Assembly: GCF_014855495.1 (NCBI RefSeq)
Contig: NZ_JACYFJ010000009.1
Span: 1 to 64,000 of the forward strand
Source: Euzebyella saccharophila
GTDB taxonomy: Bacteria > Bacteroidota > Bacteroidia > Flavobacteriales > Flavobacteriaceae
DNA: 64,000 nt
Direction: 5' to 3'
Shown here: positions 1 to 8,500 of the stretch, in pieces
Numbering within the stretch: position 1 is the stretch's first letter
Layout of the letters: every line of letters starts with the position of its first letter
Made by a program: the position numbers and the translations under genes
Notes under the pieces: generated by a model
Told to the model about the DNA's origin: nothing
The model's input: the letters and a program-made list of their open reading frames with translations, nothing else
Databases searched by the model: none

Positions 1-326
1 CATCCCCATAAATCCCTCGGTAGGAAAAGCCCGAACAGAATTTTTAAAGAATTTTCATTGGGGCTAGCCCCAATGAAAAAAGAAGATTGTTTAACTTAGA
101 ACTGTCCGAAAACGGGTAAGTCTTCAATTTGGTATGAACACATTTTATAATGTCTATAAGCTATAATTTTTTCTTTTTTCTAAAAGTCAAAAGTCTGGTT
201 AATTCATTCTTATTTAAAATCACCAACCTCTAAAAATGTGTAGAATTCCCTAAAAATGTACTTATTCTAAAAAAAGGGAAAAGCTACACGAAGAAAGAGG
301 ATTCGTAATTTCCATCTTATAAAAGA
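1..326. other. Non-coding stretch downstream of the hip operon
   Basis: No convincing reading frame is visible on either strand. The only clear structure is a perfect 28-bp palindrome at 52-79, described separately. The rest is AT-rich and lies beyond the 3' end of the leftward hip operon. Confidence 0.5.
52..79. repeat. Perfect 28-bp palindrome
   Basis: The arms read TTTTCATTGGGGCT and AGCCCCAATGAAAA and are fully self-complementary. As RNA it would form a hairpin with a GC-rich top. The T run lies on the 5' side and the A run on the 3' side on both strands, which is the reverse of an intrinsic terminator. It could be a protein-binding dyad or a repeat-family member. Confidence 0.6.
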
Positions 327-1256
327 CTAATCAAAAATTTTGGCAAATCTTTCTTTAAGTAGTTCTTTATACGTTAGCTGCATTTCTTCACTTAATAATG
401 ATTCATCAATCAAATCCAAAGCGACATCTTTAGATTCGATAAAGCGATTGAACACACCATTAATTTGTTTGTTATTTAAACCTAGGACCCGGGCAAATTC
501 TACCAAATGATTTTTAGCAATTTTTTTTCTTTTACCCGCAATACTCAGCGCCATCTCTTCCGTATCCTCAGGGTTTACAATGGAAACATTCAACAAATCA
601 TAAGCGGGTGACAAGGTCCAACCATAAGTAGAATTTATCAATGAGAAATTTTTTAAATGCATATCGTTGTTACCGGTCAAGTAGCTAAATACCGTTAGCT
701 CAAATAATCGCAGCTTGTCCAACAACGTATTCTCCGCGTAGGAAGTAATGGCCTTACCAACACGTTCCATTGAGCCTTTGTATTTATCGAAGGCTTCCGT
801 AATCTGAAACATATCCAACATGTGAATCTTTGTTCCATCCTCTTCCCTATCGATTCGTTTGGTAATATACGATAGCTCACCTGAAGACAACCGTATTAAT
901 GAATGTGGTACCACATCGATATTGAACAGTTTGGCCATCTTCATTGTCAAATGTTCGTTTGCCGGCATTTCCTGAAAATCCTTGGAGGGTGGTTTAAAGA
1001 TATAATTGCCCCCAAGCGCACCAACGACGGTTAACCTACTATCCTTTCCTGTTTCATTTAAAACGGACATCGAAAGCTTTGGCTGCACCCCTGGTACCGC
1101 AATACTTCGTTCGACCACTTTCTTGGCCAACTCACTCATTTGATTCAATGAATATTCTATTTTGGGTGGTATTTGGGTACCGAAAAATTCAAGACTACAT
1201 GATGCATGAAAGTCTCCTTCTTCGATTTCTTGATAACAATATAAGCACCTATTCAT
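327..1256 (-). CDS. hipT: HipT-like Ser/Thr kinase toxin (HipA C-terminal family)
   Basis: This is a 309-residue protein carrying only the kinase part of HipA. Visible motifs are the Gly-rich ATP loop SIAVPGVQPKLS (51-62), a Lys in IFKP (88), the catalytic loop NNDMHLKN (Asp198, Asn203) and the metal-binding AYD (Asp220). Cys4, Cys7 and Cys20 at the N-terminus resemble a small metal knuckle common in Bacteroidetes members. HipA/HipT kinases phosphorylate aminoacyl-tRNA synthetases (GltX or TrpS in studied systems); the target here is unknown. The gene overlaps the upstream hipS-like gene by 8 nt, and the order B-S-T matches the tripartite HipBST systems of E. coli. The family call is secure; the toxin role is inferred. 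Confidence 0.85.
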   Translation of the reverse strand: MNRCLYCYQEIEEGDFHASCSLEFFGTQIPPKIEYSLNQMSELAKKVVERSIAVPGVQPKLSMSVLNETGKDSRLTVVGALGGNYIFKPPSKDFQEMPANEHLTMKMAKLFNIDVVPHSLIRLSSGELSYITKRIDREEDGTKIHMLDMFQITEAFDKYKGSMERVGKAITSYAENTLLDKLRLFELTVFSYLTGNNDMHLKNFSLINSTYGWTLSPAYDLLNVSIVNPEDTEEMALSIAGKRKKIAKNHLVEFARVLGLNNKQINGVFNRFIESKDVALDLIDESLLSEEMQLTYKELLKERFAKIFD

Positions 1257-1581
1257 TTTCTTGAATTATGGGTTCAACACTCACCGCCCCAATACAATTT
1301 TGGCAGCAGGCCATTAATAACCCCATACGGTCATTTCTATTAATTTTCCAACTGTTGGAAGCAATGTTCAACAACCAACCTTCTGGTATCAATCCCTCGA
1401 AAAAGGGAAACAATCTCTTGTCGGTATATAATTCACTACTGACCGGCATATTAAAAGTGATAAATTGATCGGGATAATCGGTTATATACACTTCATCATA
1501 GGCAAACGTGTATTCCCCATCATCCGTTTCCGTTAACAGACCACAATAAATAGCATCGTAAAATATTTTAGCTTGCCTCAT
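1249..1581 (-). CDS. hipS: HipS-like protein (HipA N-terminal subdomain 1)
   Basis: This 110-residue protein matches the stand-alone N-terminal subdomain of HipA (Couple_hipA type). It includes the typical segment FPFFEGLIPEGWLL (58-71) and a C-terminal part GLLMACCQNCIGAVSVEP. In HipBST systems HipS is the antitoxin that neutralises the HipT kinase, while HipB represses transcription. Here it overlaps hipB by 14 nt and hipT by 8 nt, implying translational coupling. It is not a broken hipA: both overlaps lie in different frames with proper starts and stops. The antitoxin role is inferred from architecture. Confidence 0.8.
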   Translation of the reverse strand: MRQAKIFYDAIYCGLLTETDDGEYTFAYDEVYITDYPDQFITFNMPVSSELYTDKRLFPFFEGLIPEGWLLNIASNSWKINRNDRMGLLMACCQNCIGAVSVEPIIQENE

Positions 1582-1789
1582 TACTATCCAAATCTTTTAG
1601 ACTTACGGGAATTAATTTGTGCCCGAACATTTTCAAAACCTGGTCTACCTTTTCAAGGTTAAGGTTGGTTTTACCTTGTTCTATTTTGCGTACTACCGTC
1701 AATGCCACCCCTGCCCTTTCGGCAAATTCTTCTTGGGTTAGACCCACCTCTTTTCTTCGTTCTTTTACAAAATCCGACAACTCCTTCAT
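1568..1789 (-). CDS. hipB: HipB-like XRE-family DNA-binding protein
   Basis: This is a 73-residue Cro/C1-type helix-turn-helix protein; the HTH spans about residues 17-55 (LTQEEFAERAGVALTVVRK then IEQGKTNLNLEKV). It is the first gene of the hip operon. It probably represses its own promoter as a dimer: three 22-bp dyads sit immediately upstream, the first overlapping the start codon. The ATG start gives a full HTH with no spare N-terminus. Confidence 0.85.
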   Translation of the reverse strand: MKELSDFVKERRKEVGLTQEEFAERAGVALTVVRKIEQGKTNLNLEKVDQVLKMFGHKLIPVSLKDLDSNEAS

Positions 1790-1809
1790 TATATGTAATT
1801 AAATATAAT
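1788..1809. promoter_or_regulatory. HipB operator candidate O1
   Basis: This is a 22-bp imperfect dyad with arms ATTATAT and ATATAAT and one mismatched pair. It overlaps the hipB start codon. It shares its sequence and length with two further dyads at 1828 and 1869. Confidence 0.6.
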
Positions 1810-1827
1810 TTTGCACTAAAATAACAA

Positions 1828-1849
1828 ATTATATGTAAAAACGTATAAT
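1828..1849. promoter_or_regulatory. HipB operator candidate O2
   Basis: This is a 22-bp dyad with arms ATTATATGT and ACGTATAAT (eight of nine pairs match). It starts 40 bp from O1. Confidence 0.65.
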
Positions 1850-1868
1850 ATCTTTAAAAACACTCTTT

Positions 1869-1890
1869 TTTATATGTTAAAACATATAAT
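1869..1890. promoter_or_regulatory. HipB operator candidate O3
   Basis: This is a 22-bp dyad with arms TTATATGTT and AACATATAA around an AA centre. It starts 41 bp from O2 and ends at the stop codon of the integrase gene, so it marks the far edge of the hip promoter. Confidence 0.65.
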
Positions 1891-3122
1891 TAGGAATTAA
1901 AGACCGAATTAATAGCCGTAATTCTAGCTGTATTATCTACTTGATGGTATTGGTTGAAGGATTTTATATCAGTATGGCCACTAATACTCATTATGGTCTT
2001 ATCTGCAATACCCATATTCCGCAGGATGGTTATGAAGCTTCTTCTGGCAGTATGCGTTGAAATCCGCTCGTGAAATGATTTTACGAACCGCTCCTGCACG
2101 ACCCCTTTAGTCCTGGAGTATTCGACATCATGGGTTAAGCCAATTTGTTCAATCACTTCCTTTATGGCATCATTTTGTTTTTGATTGGATATCAAGGGTA
2201 GCCGATAATCATACTTCCGCAATATCTCTAAAGCTATATTGGACAACGGAATAAGACGGGTAGCTTTATTACTATTCTTCTCTTCCTTCAATAAAATACA
2301 GTTGGTTGGGGTTATTGTTCTTTTATTGATAAGTTTCAGCTCTCCGTATCGCATTCCAGTGAGGCATTGAAATACGAATGCATCTTTAACTTTCTCCAAA
2401 TGCGGACTTCTAAAAGGTGTTTTATACAGTTCAAGTATTTGCTCCAACCCTAACACTTCTTCACGGGTCAAAACGCGTTGCGGTTTTTTGAAGTCTTTGA
2501 AAGCAACGTTAAAGGCGAAACCATTCTTTTGGGACCAAAACATAAATGTTTTGAAGAGCCCCACATTTCTGCTGAACGTATTGGTGTAATGATTTTTATA
2601 CTCATAGCAAAAATCGGTGAACTCCGTAAAGAACTTTTTGTTGATTTTACCGAAGGTCAATTTATAATTGTATACTTCCTCAAATTCCGATAATAGATTT
2701 TTAATATTCGTATAGCGCTTGATGGTTGACTTTTTCCACTCCTTCAGTTTTATTTTTTCTTTAGTGAATTTGTCATAGACCTCAAAAAAAGAGCTTGATT
2801 TATTAACTCTTTCAAATGTTCTATCAAAGTGTTCTTTTAAAGTATGACTATCAAATTGCATTTCACCTAACTCTGAACGGGATCTAATCAAATGGAAGGC
2901 ATCTTCAAAATCACGGAGGCGTTTTGATATGGCAGCCTGATTATGACTTACATTTTTACCAGTTTTGAATGGGTGCTTGTTTTCAAAGTCCCAATGTTTG
3001 GGTAAAATGGATTTTTGGGTAGAATAAACGAACTTCTTTTTTTCTTGATTGAAGTAGCAAGAAAACATAATTAAGGTCTCGGTTTCGGCTTTTGATTTCC
3101 GGAGAAAAAAGGTACATTTCAT
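1890..3122 (-). CDS. Tyrosine recombinase / integrase
   Basis: This is a 410-residue Bacteroidetes-type site-specific recombinase. An N-terminal arm-binding region (about 1-100) is followed by a SAM-like core-binding domain (about 105-205) and a catalytic domain (about 215-410). The catalytic set is visible: Arg258 in GMRYGE, His357 and Arg360 in HTAR, His383 in SGHT, and Tyr392 in QYHQ. It would cut and rejoin att sites to integrate or excise the element carrying hipBST. It reads away from the repeat-containing strip at 3.29-3.46 kb, which is the usual arrangement at one end of an integrative element. All key residues are present, so it is probably functional. Confidence 0.92.
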   Translation of the reverse strand: MKCTFFLRKSKAETETLIMFSCYFNQEKKKFVYSTQKSILPKHWDFENKHPFKTGKNVSHNQAAISKRLRDFEDAFHLIRSRSELGEMQFDSHTLKEHFDRTFERVNKSSSFFEVYDKFTKEKIKLKEWKKSTIKRYTNIKNLLSEFEEVYNYKLTFGKINKKFFTEFTDFCYEYKNHYTNTFSRNVGLFKTFMFWSQKNGFAFNVAFKDFKKPQRVLTREEVLGLEQILELYKTPFRSPHLEKVKDAFVFQCLTGMRYGELKLINKRTITPTNCILLKEEKNSNKATRLIPLSNIALEILRKYDYRLPLISNQKQNDAIKEVIEQIGLTHDVEYSRTKGVVQERFVKSFHERISTHTARRSFITILRNMGIADKTIMSISGHTDIKSFNQYHQVDNTARITAINSVFNS

Positions 3123-3291
3123 AATTTTAAAAAAATTCAGTTTGTCAACGCGTTGACAAAATCGTTGACAAAAATGTTATATCTATTTAGTTAAAAAAGT
3201 TATAAACAGCAGTAAAATTTCGACATAAACAACTGTTTTATAGAAACATACATATTAAAACCGAATAATTAAAATTATAAGAAAGGATAGC

Positions 3292-3302
3292 CTCCGGCTC
3301 CA
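3292..3302. repeat. 11-bp direct repeat, copy 1 (possible att core)
   Basis: The sequence CTCCGGCTCCA recurs at 3449-3459. It resembles the last bases of a tRNA or tmRNA acceptor stem plus discriminator base and lies 170 bp from the integrase start. Confidence 0.45.
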
Positions 3303-3340
3303 CGATCACTCACAACTGCGTTGTGAATAAAAACAGAACA

Positions 3341-3371
3341 GACCCAACAAGTTTACTTGATTGGGTCTTTT
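3341..3371 (+). terminator. Terminator-like hairpin
   Basis: The stem GACCCAA/TTGGGTC, extended inside by CAAG/CTTG, is followed by a short T run. It lies just after repeat copy 1, as a terminator would lie after a tRNA-like gene. Confidence 0.6.
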
Positions 3372-3448
3372 GTTTTTAGGCAGCTGTCTTTAAAAGACAG
3401 GCAGTTGTATTTGCAGAACGGAAGCTCAAGGGAACACCGCAGGTAATT

Positions 3449-3459
3449 CTCCGGCTCCA
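3449..3459. repeat. 11-bp direct repeat, copy 2 (possible att core)
   Basis: This is the second exact copy of CTCCGGCTCCA, 157 bp from copy 1. It is again followed at once by a terminator hairpin. Confidence 0.45.
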
Positions 3460-3464
3460 TAAAA

Positions 3465-3489
3465 AAAAGCCACCTTATCGGTGGCTTTT
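3465..3489 (+). terminator. Terminator hairpin after repeat copy 2
   Basis: The stem GCCACC/GGTGGC has a TTATC loop, preceded by A residues and followed by TTTT. Confidence 0.65.
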
Positions 3490-3783
3490 CAATTCTACCT
3501 ACGGGATTCAAAGGCTTGCGCCCCTGCTCGCCCCTTCCCTAAAAGCGATTAAAAATTCAAGACGTGCTTTAAGTTGTGTATAAAATAGAATTTACGATCA
3601 CAACGAAGCCAAGCTTCGTATTTTAGAATATCACAAAGGATGTTAGCGTCTTTCCAAAGAATTCATATTTTTAATGGGCAGCAGTCCTGCCCTCCATTGA
3701 ACCTACTAGCAAGCAATTCTTTATTTAATTATGCAAGAATTAGGTAGTGTTCACTAAAAGAGACTTATGAATTAAAGAATTAG

Positions 3784-4068
3784 ATGGCAAAAGGTAAATC
3801 TTGGTTACGGACACTTATAGAAGTTTTTGAAGTCTTTTTTAACGACCTACATAAAAGCAAGAGAGGCCGAACTTGGCACCAGCATGTAGTACCTTACGAA
3901 GAAGCTTGGGCGGTACGGCGGGAAGGTAATCAGCGTATCACAAGTAAACATCGAAAACAAAGCACAGCAATCCGAAAGGCCAAAAGCTTAGCCAAAAAAT
4001 ACAAATCCGATGTCATTATACACCGCGAAAGTGGCGGTATTCGAGACCGGATAAGCTATGGGGAATAA
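3784..4068 (+). CDS. DUF2188 domain protein
   Basis: This is a 94-residue basic protein. The C-terminal 60 residues match DUF2188: VVPYEEAWAVRREGNQR, then S(A)IRKAKSLAKKY, then VIIHRESGGIRDRISYG. The family is small, cytoplasmic and of unknown biochemical role, often found near stress and mobile-element genes. The N-terminal 35 residues (WLRTLIEVFEVFFNDLHKSKRG) are an extra amphipathic helix. It has no operon partner and lies just outside the presumed element boundary. Confidence 0.7.
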   Translation: MAKGKSWLRTLIEVFEVFFNDLHKSKRGRTWHQHVVPYEEAWAVRREGNQRITSKHRKQSTAIRKAKSLAKKYKSDVIIHRESGGIRDRISYGE

Positions 4069-4328
4069 ACTCCAATGTCAAGTGCGCTAACTTTGGTCTT
4101 TTTTGCCTAAATAAAGCAAAAATGTGGCAACATTAAATTTATCCACATGCTTTAATCGATTTCAGCTTCATATATTCTAGCTATACAAAAATGCGCACCA
4201 TCTGTACAAATCCGCCTTCGAAAATTATATTCACATTGTACTTTCAACATGTTTTCGATTAAAAGGACTCAAAATCAGTGCTTTGACTCCTCCTTTTAAA
4301 AATTTATATCCACTTAAACTATAAAGAC

Positions 4329-5420
4329 ATGTTGACCCAAAGTATTTCAAACATCGGCACCCTTAGTCCATTACGTAAAACCGATAAACTTCAAGACCTT
4401 TTCTTGCCCAAAGACATTGCCGAACAGACCGGTCTCAACGCCTGGGCCCTTTCCTCTCTTAATAAGACGAATCCTATTGCGATTAATGAGCGAATAGCCA
4501 AGGGCACCAAAGCCATCGTATTTAATCGTAAAAGACTGACCAAGGCCAGTGCGCCAAAAATGGCATTTAGCCAAAGCGCCGATGAAGGTTCACCATTGAT
4601 AAGGGAAAATTATATTGAAATCACCATTAGTGACGGAAACGATACACACGGTAGCACTACAAATCATATTTTACTACATTTTGGTGAAGGGCATACCGTT
4701 CAACTTAACGGAAGGCCTACAACTAATTTCCAACGTGGAGACACCCTAAAATGGGATTTCAATACCATACAGAGCTATATGGAAGGAATTCCCACCGATG
4801 CATGGGACGAACTAATGTTGGAGACGGAAAGTGGAGATGGCATCAAAATTGACCATATTAAAATTGTACATAGCGGTGAAACTATTCTGGATTGGGACCA
4901 AAATGTTTGGTTGGACGATTCCATCATGGAACCCAATAGATTTATCTCGTTGACAGCTCAGATTTTAGAGACAAAGCTCGACCAAATAGACCACAATTGG
5001 ATTGCTCAAATTCATTGGGCAGCCAGGGAGATTGGCAAGACCGACCCTACCAAATACGAAACCGAAAATGCCTGGTGTAGTGAATTTGCAAGTTGGGCAT
5101 TGAAGAAGGCTAGATGGAACACCCCGGATGGAAATATTGGCTCACAATCAATGGAAGATTATTTTGCATCCCTGAATCGGGCCCATCAGATAAGCGAAAT
5201 CATGAACGGTTCCTATGTGCTGAATCCCGGCGATTATCTAAGATTTCAATGGGCAAGCGGTGGACAGCATAGTGGTATTTTTATTGACTTTGTAGACGAC
5301 CCCAACAATCTAACTAACAATACCCGAATTAAGACCATCGAGGGAAATACCAGTTCTACCGTGCGGGTAAGAACCAGCAGAAAATTGGGGGACGTAATTT
5401 CTTGTGGAAATACGAGGTAG
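4329..5420 (+). CDS. PLAT-like plus CHAP/NlpC-like cysteine hydrolase, unassigned
   Basis: This is a 363-residue protein with no signal peptide or membrane segment. Residues about 92-200 look like a PLAT/LH2 beta-sandwich (ITISDGNDTHGSTTNHILL through IKIDHIKIVHSGETILDW). Residues about 220-360 look like a CHAP or NlpC/P60-type papain-fold domain, with a Cys250 in AWCSEFASWAL and a His314 in GQHSGIF. Such domains cleave peptidoglycan amides or act as deamidases and acyltransferases. The absence of an export signal is odd for a cell-wall enzyme. Domain calls come from motif reading and need profile confirmation; it could be a contractile-injection or phage-type effector, or a cytoplasmic hydrolase. 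Confidence 0.55.
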   Translation: MLTQSISNIGTLSPLRKTDKLQDLFLPKDIAEQTGLNAWALSSLNKTNPIAINERIAKGTKAIVFNRKRLTKASAPKMAFSQSADEGSPLIRENYIEITISDGNDTHGSTTNHILLHFGEGHTVQLNGRPTTNFQRGDTLKWDFNTIQSYMEGIPTDAWDELMLETESGDGIKIDHIKIVHSGETILDWDQNVWLDDSIMEPNRFISLTAQILETKLDQIDHNWIAQIHWAAREIGKTDPTKYETENAWCSEFASWALKKARWNTPDGNIGSQSMEDYFASLNRAHQISEIMNGSYVLNPGDYLRFQWASGGQHSGIFIDFVDDPNNLTNNTRIKTIEGNTSSTVRVRTSRKLGDVISCGNTR

Positions 5421-5468
5421 GCCATTAAATAAATACATTCTAAGTTTTGAAAATTTACTTCCAAAAAA

Positions 5469-5488
5469 GCATACGCCATGGCGTATGC
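5469..5488. terminator. Perfect 20-bp palindromic terminator
   Basis: The arms GCATACGCCA/TGGCGTATGC form a perfect palindrome. The minus-strand transcript ends in TTTTTT, and the plus strand continues into a T-rich run. It may act in both directions between the converging genes. Confidence 0.65.
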
Positions 5489-5512
5489 CTTCTTTGCCCT
5501 ACCTGCAAACAA

Positions 5513-5543
5513 AACATCCCGATGACTTGACCATCGGGATGTT
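5513..5543 (-). terminator. Terminator of the glycoside hydrolase gene
   Basis: A 12-bp perfect stem, AACATCCCGATG/CATCGGGATGTT, encloses a 7-nt loop. On the minus strand it is followed by TTTTG, 28 nt beyond the stop codon. Confidence 0.75.
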
Positions 5544-5571
5544 CATTAAATATTATCTGATTGATATACCG

Positions 5572-8500
5572 CTATTTCTTCACCACTTTAAAGGCCTGTT
5601 CCAATCCATTCGTCAAAACTTTCACCGTATAAATTCCATCGGGCAAAGCGGAAAAATCGAGTTCAGGCTCTTCTGCATCTGTTTTTATATCCATGAGGAC
5701 CCGACCTGAAAAATCGCTTACCAAAATTTCCTTTTCCCCAGTGGGGATATTGTTGAGCCGAACCCGACCTACTGTAGGATTCGGGTAAACGAAGCCAGAA
5801 AGAACCTCTTCAGTATCAGGGTTTTGATTGTTTTCATTATTGATACTGACGAGACCTACTTTGGCGGTTAAATTGACAGATTCTTCAATTATGCTATCCT
5901 CTTCAAAAAGCTCTGATACCTGTTCTTTTGAAAGTGACTTATTGAATAGTTTTACATCATCTATACCCCCTTCAAAGTACTCATTGCCCCAACCAGACCA
6001 ACCGATATAGCCCATTTCACGATTTGATACGCGTCCGGTATGTGCCTCACGGCCCACTTCCTTTCCATTGATGAACCAAGTCATGGCACTGCCGTCATAG
6101 GAAACCACAATATGTTGCCAGGTATTGGCTGTTATCGTACCGTGTGTCAGCAGTTTTCTACCTTCATCGGTTTGCAGTGCAAAAGCAAGGGAACCATCAT
6201 AAACAAAAGTCATAAAACCACCGCTGGTATGGGTTCCTGCAATACCCTGATAATCGCCTGATACGTTTTCGGGATGAATCCACGCCGCTATTGTAAACTG
6301 GGTATCAATTGAACGGTCAATATCGGGCAAGGTTACAAAATCCTTTGCTCTCGATAATGACAGGCCGTTACCTATCTTGCCATTCATCGCATGGTCTTTA
6401 AAGTTGATACCACCAACCAAAAATCCATTGTATTGGTTTCCGCTGAAATCGGTAGCCCGCGTTCCTATCGCGTCATCCAAAGACCAGTGACCAACGAGAC
6501 CCTCAACAGCAGGCTTTTCTATGGGTACCGATATTTTCTGCTCACCAAAAACCTCAATGGCATTAATAACGGGATGTCTAGTTCCTCCATCCGCACCCAA
6601 CGCAGAAAAATCAATGTTCAACGTCCCGTCTTCGACGATAACGGTGTATGACTTTACCAGTATAGACTCCGCTCCTATTTCATTGAAAATATCCAGGTCA
6701 TCTTCCACCAGACGATTTTCCATACGCACATCAAAAACACGGCTTCCTGAGGTACCACGACCACCATCGGTGGCCCCAAACCAAAGTTCCGCAAAATGTA
6801 ACCTCACCGAATATTCCCCATTATCCAAAGGAATATCGTAACCCATCTCTTGACTACGGCTATAGCGGAAGGTTCTAAAAGGGTCTTCCAGACCTGTCTG
6901 GGGCCTATTTAAAGTGCTTCCCGTATCATAATAATTATCCGCTGAAAAAACATTTCCGGCATGGTAAACCTCCGCCCCTCCCGCATTGATCCGGAGTACA
7001 AAACTTTCTGGCTCCTCCTGCTGTGGAGTCTCCACAATCGGTTCCTCCTTATCTATAGCTTCTGAAAGAATTCTATACGCCCAATTCTTTGTCCGGTCGT
7101 TGTTAGGCACACTGGGTGTTTTTAACGTACCGCTATTGTCAGTGGTAATTTCACCGACATCGATCCAAACACCATTGGTCACATCCCACCATTGAAATTG
7201 ATAGGTTTCCGAATTCTTTAGATTCGTAAGCCTAGGCAAGGCCTCAGGGCTAGACCGTAAATCAGCAGTAAAAAAGCCAAGGGCAAAGTCCGCCTTTTCA
7301 TCCATGGCAAGTGTGTGCCTAAAATCTTGACTATCGCTCAGGTTGGTATGTGCCGCAGGGATTAATTTTTTATAATCGTGCCCTGAATCCAATATGAATT
7401 TTTTAAGGTGGCCCATAGACTGTGATTCAAACGCTTTCAAGGCATTTCGCTGAGGGTCATTATTTGGAACTATTGTACCTCCATTCTCGGAACTCCTAGA
7501 GGTAGATGCTGCCGCACCGGCGTACCACGCATCGCCCCAGGCATGGCCTGCAAGTCCACCACTTAAAACCGAACCGTACATTTGCATCTGTGCCATGGTG
7601 GTATCGTCAAGGCCTTTTTCTATCTCATTCTGTGAATGCAAACCCCAACCAGGATAAAAGGGTTCTAAATTTAAAGCAGGTTTTACAGGCTGATCCAGGT
7701 AGATATCCTTCAACCACCGGTGCATGTCTTCATCCCTTTCGGCATTGCTTACATTTTGCACATCTAGCGCGTTCGGTAAATCTTTATCCCAATTGCGTAG
7801 GGTGGTATTGAAAGACATTGCGGTTCTTGGCTGGCCGTAAGGCATCTTATTACCTAATTGCTTGCTAAGTTTCAAATGGGCATCCCTCACAAGTTCAAGC
7901 CAACCCGGATATACATTTCCGGAATTCGTATCATGGTGTACCCAGCTAAATATCATATTGTAGCCGCCATAACGTGCCCATAGATATCTAATGTAATTAT
8001 AAAAGGCATTCTTTTCTTCCTGCGCGCGAAACGGCCAGCGCTCATGCCTTCTTACGGATTCGAACAAGGTTACAAATCCCTGGTCGGACAAAAATTGCAT
8101 TCTTTCATCCACGGCCTGCCAGTATTCGGGTACGATTCTTCGGTAATCCACTTCCAGACTGGCATCGGTCACTGGTTGCCCGGGCTTTTTCATTTCAAAA
8201 GGAGTCGCCCCGTTCGGTGCCACTTTTTTCCCCCAAGTGCCGCTTGACCATAAACCGGTTTTGGTACCCTTACGATCTAAATTTCTTCCCTGCTGCATGA
8301 GATAGGTATCATCTGGAAAACTGGCGATAACATTCAGCCCATTAAAGCCCTGACGCTTTCTTTCAGCTATATAGTCTTTAAAGGAGATGCCAGAAATACT
8401 GTTTGCCGTATCGAAACCGAAAACAGCGGTCAATGCGGACCATGAAGTATCCGCCGTATAAAAAAATGGAGTACCGTCGGCATATTCAAGGGTTCGGTTA

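Larger units (their letters stand above)
3123..3783. other. Non-coding boundary strip next to the integrase
   Basis: These 660 bases carry no convincing gene. They hold two copies of an 11-bp repeat (3292-3302 and 3449-3459), two terminator-like hairpins directly after the copies, and further short hairpins at 3603-3619 (ACGAAGC/GCTTCGT) and 3676-3692 (GGGCAG/CTGCCC). The pattern suggests remnants of tRNA-like 3' ends used as attachment sites. No complete cloverleaf or T-loop can be drawn. Confidence 0.5.

Noticed and set aside
52-79. Intrinsic terminator for the hip operon
   Set aside because: The T run precedes the stem instead of following it on both strands.
327-1581. Single hipA gene split by a frameshift
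   Set aside because: Both parts have their own start and stop, overlap by 8 nt in different frames, and fit known HipS and HipT lengths.
3290-3462. tRNA or tmRNA gene ending in CTCCGGCTCCA
   Set aside because: No T-loop (GGTTCGA-like) or matching 5' acceptor strand can be found before either copy.
5404-5709. Forward frame across the hydrolase 3' end
   Set aside because: It runs through two strong terminators and antisense to a conserved sorting domain.
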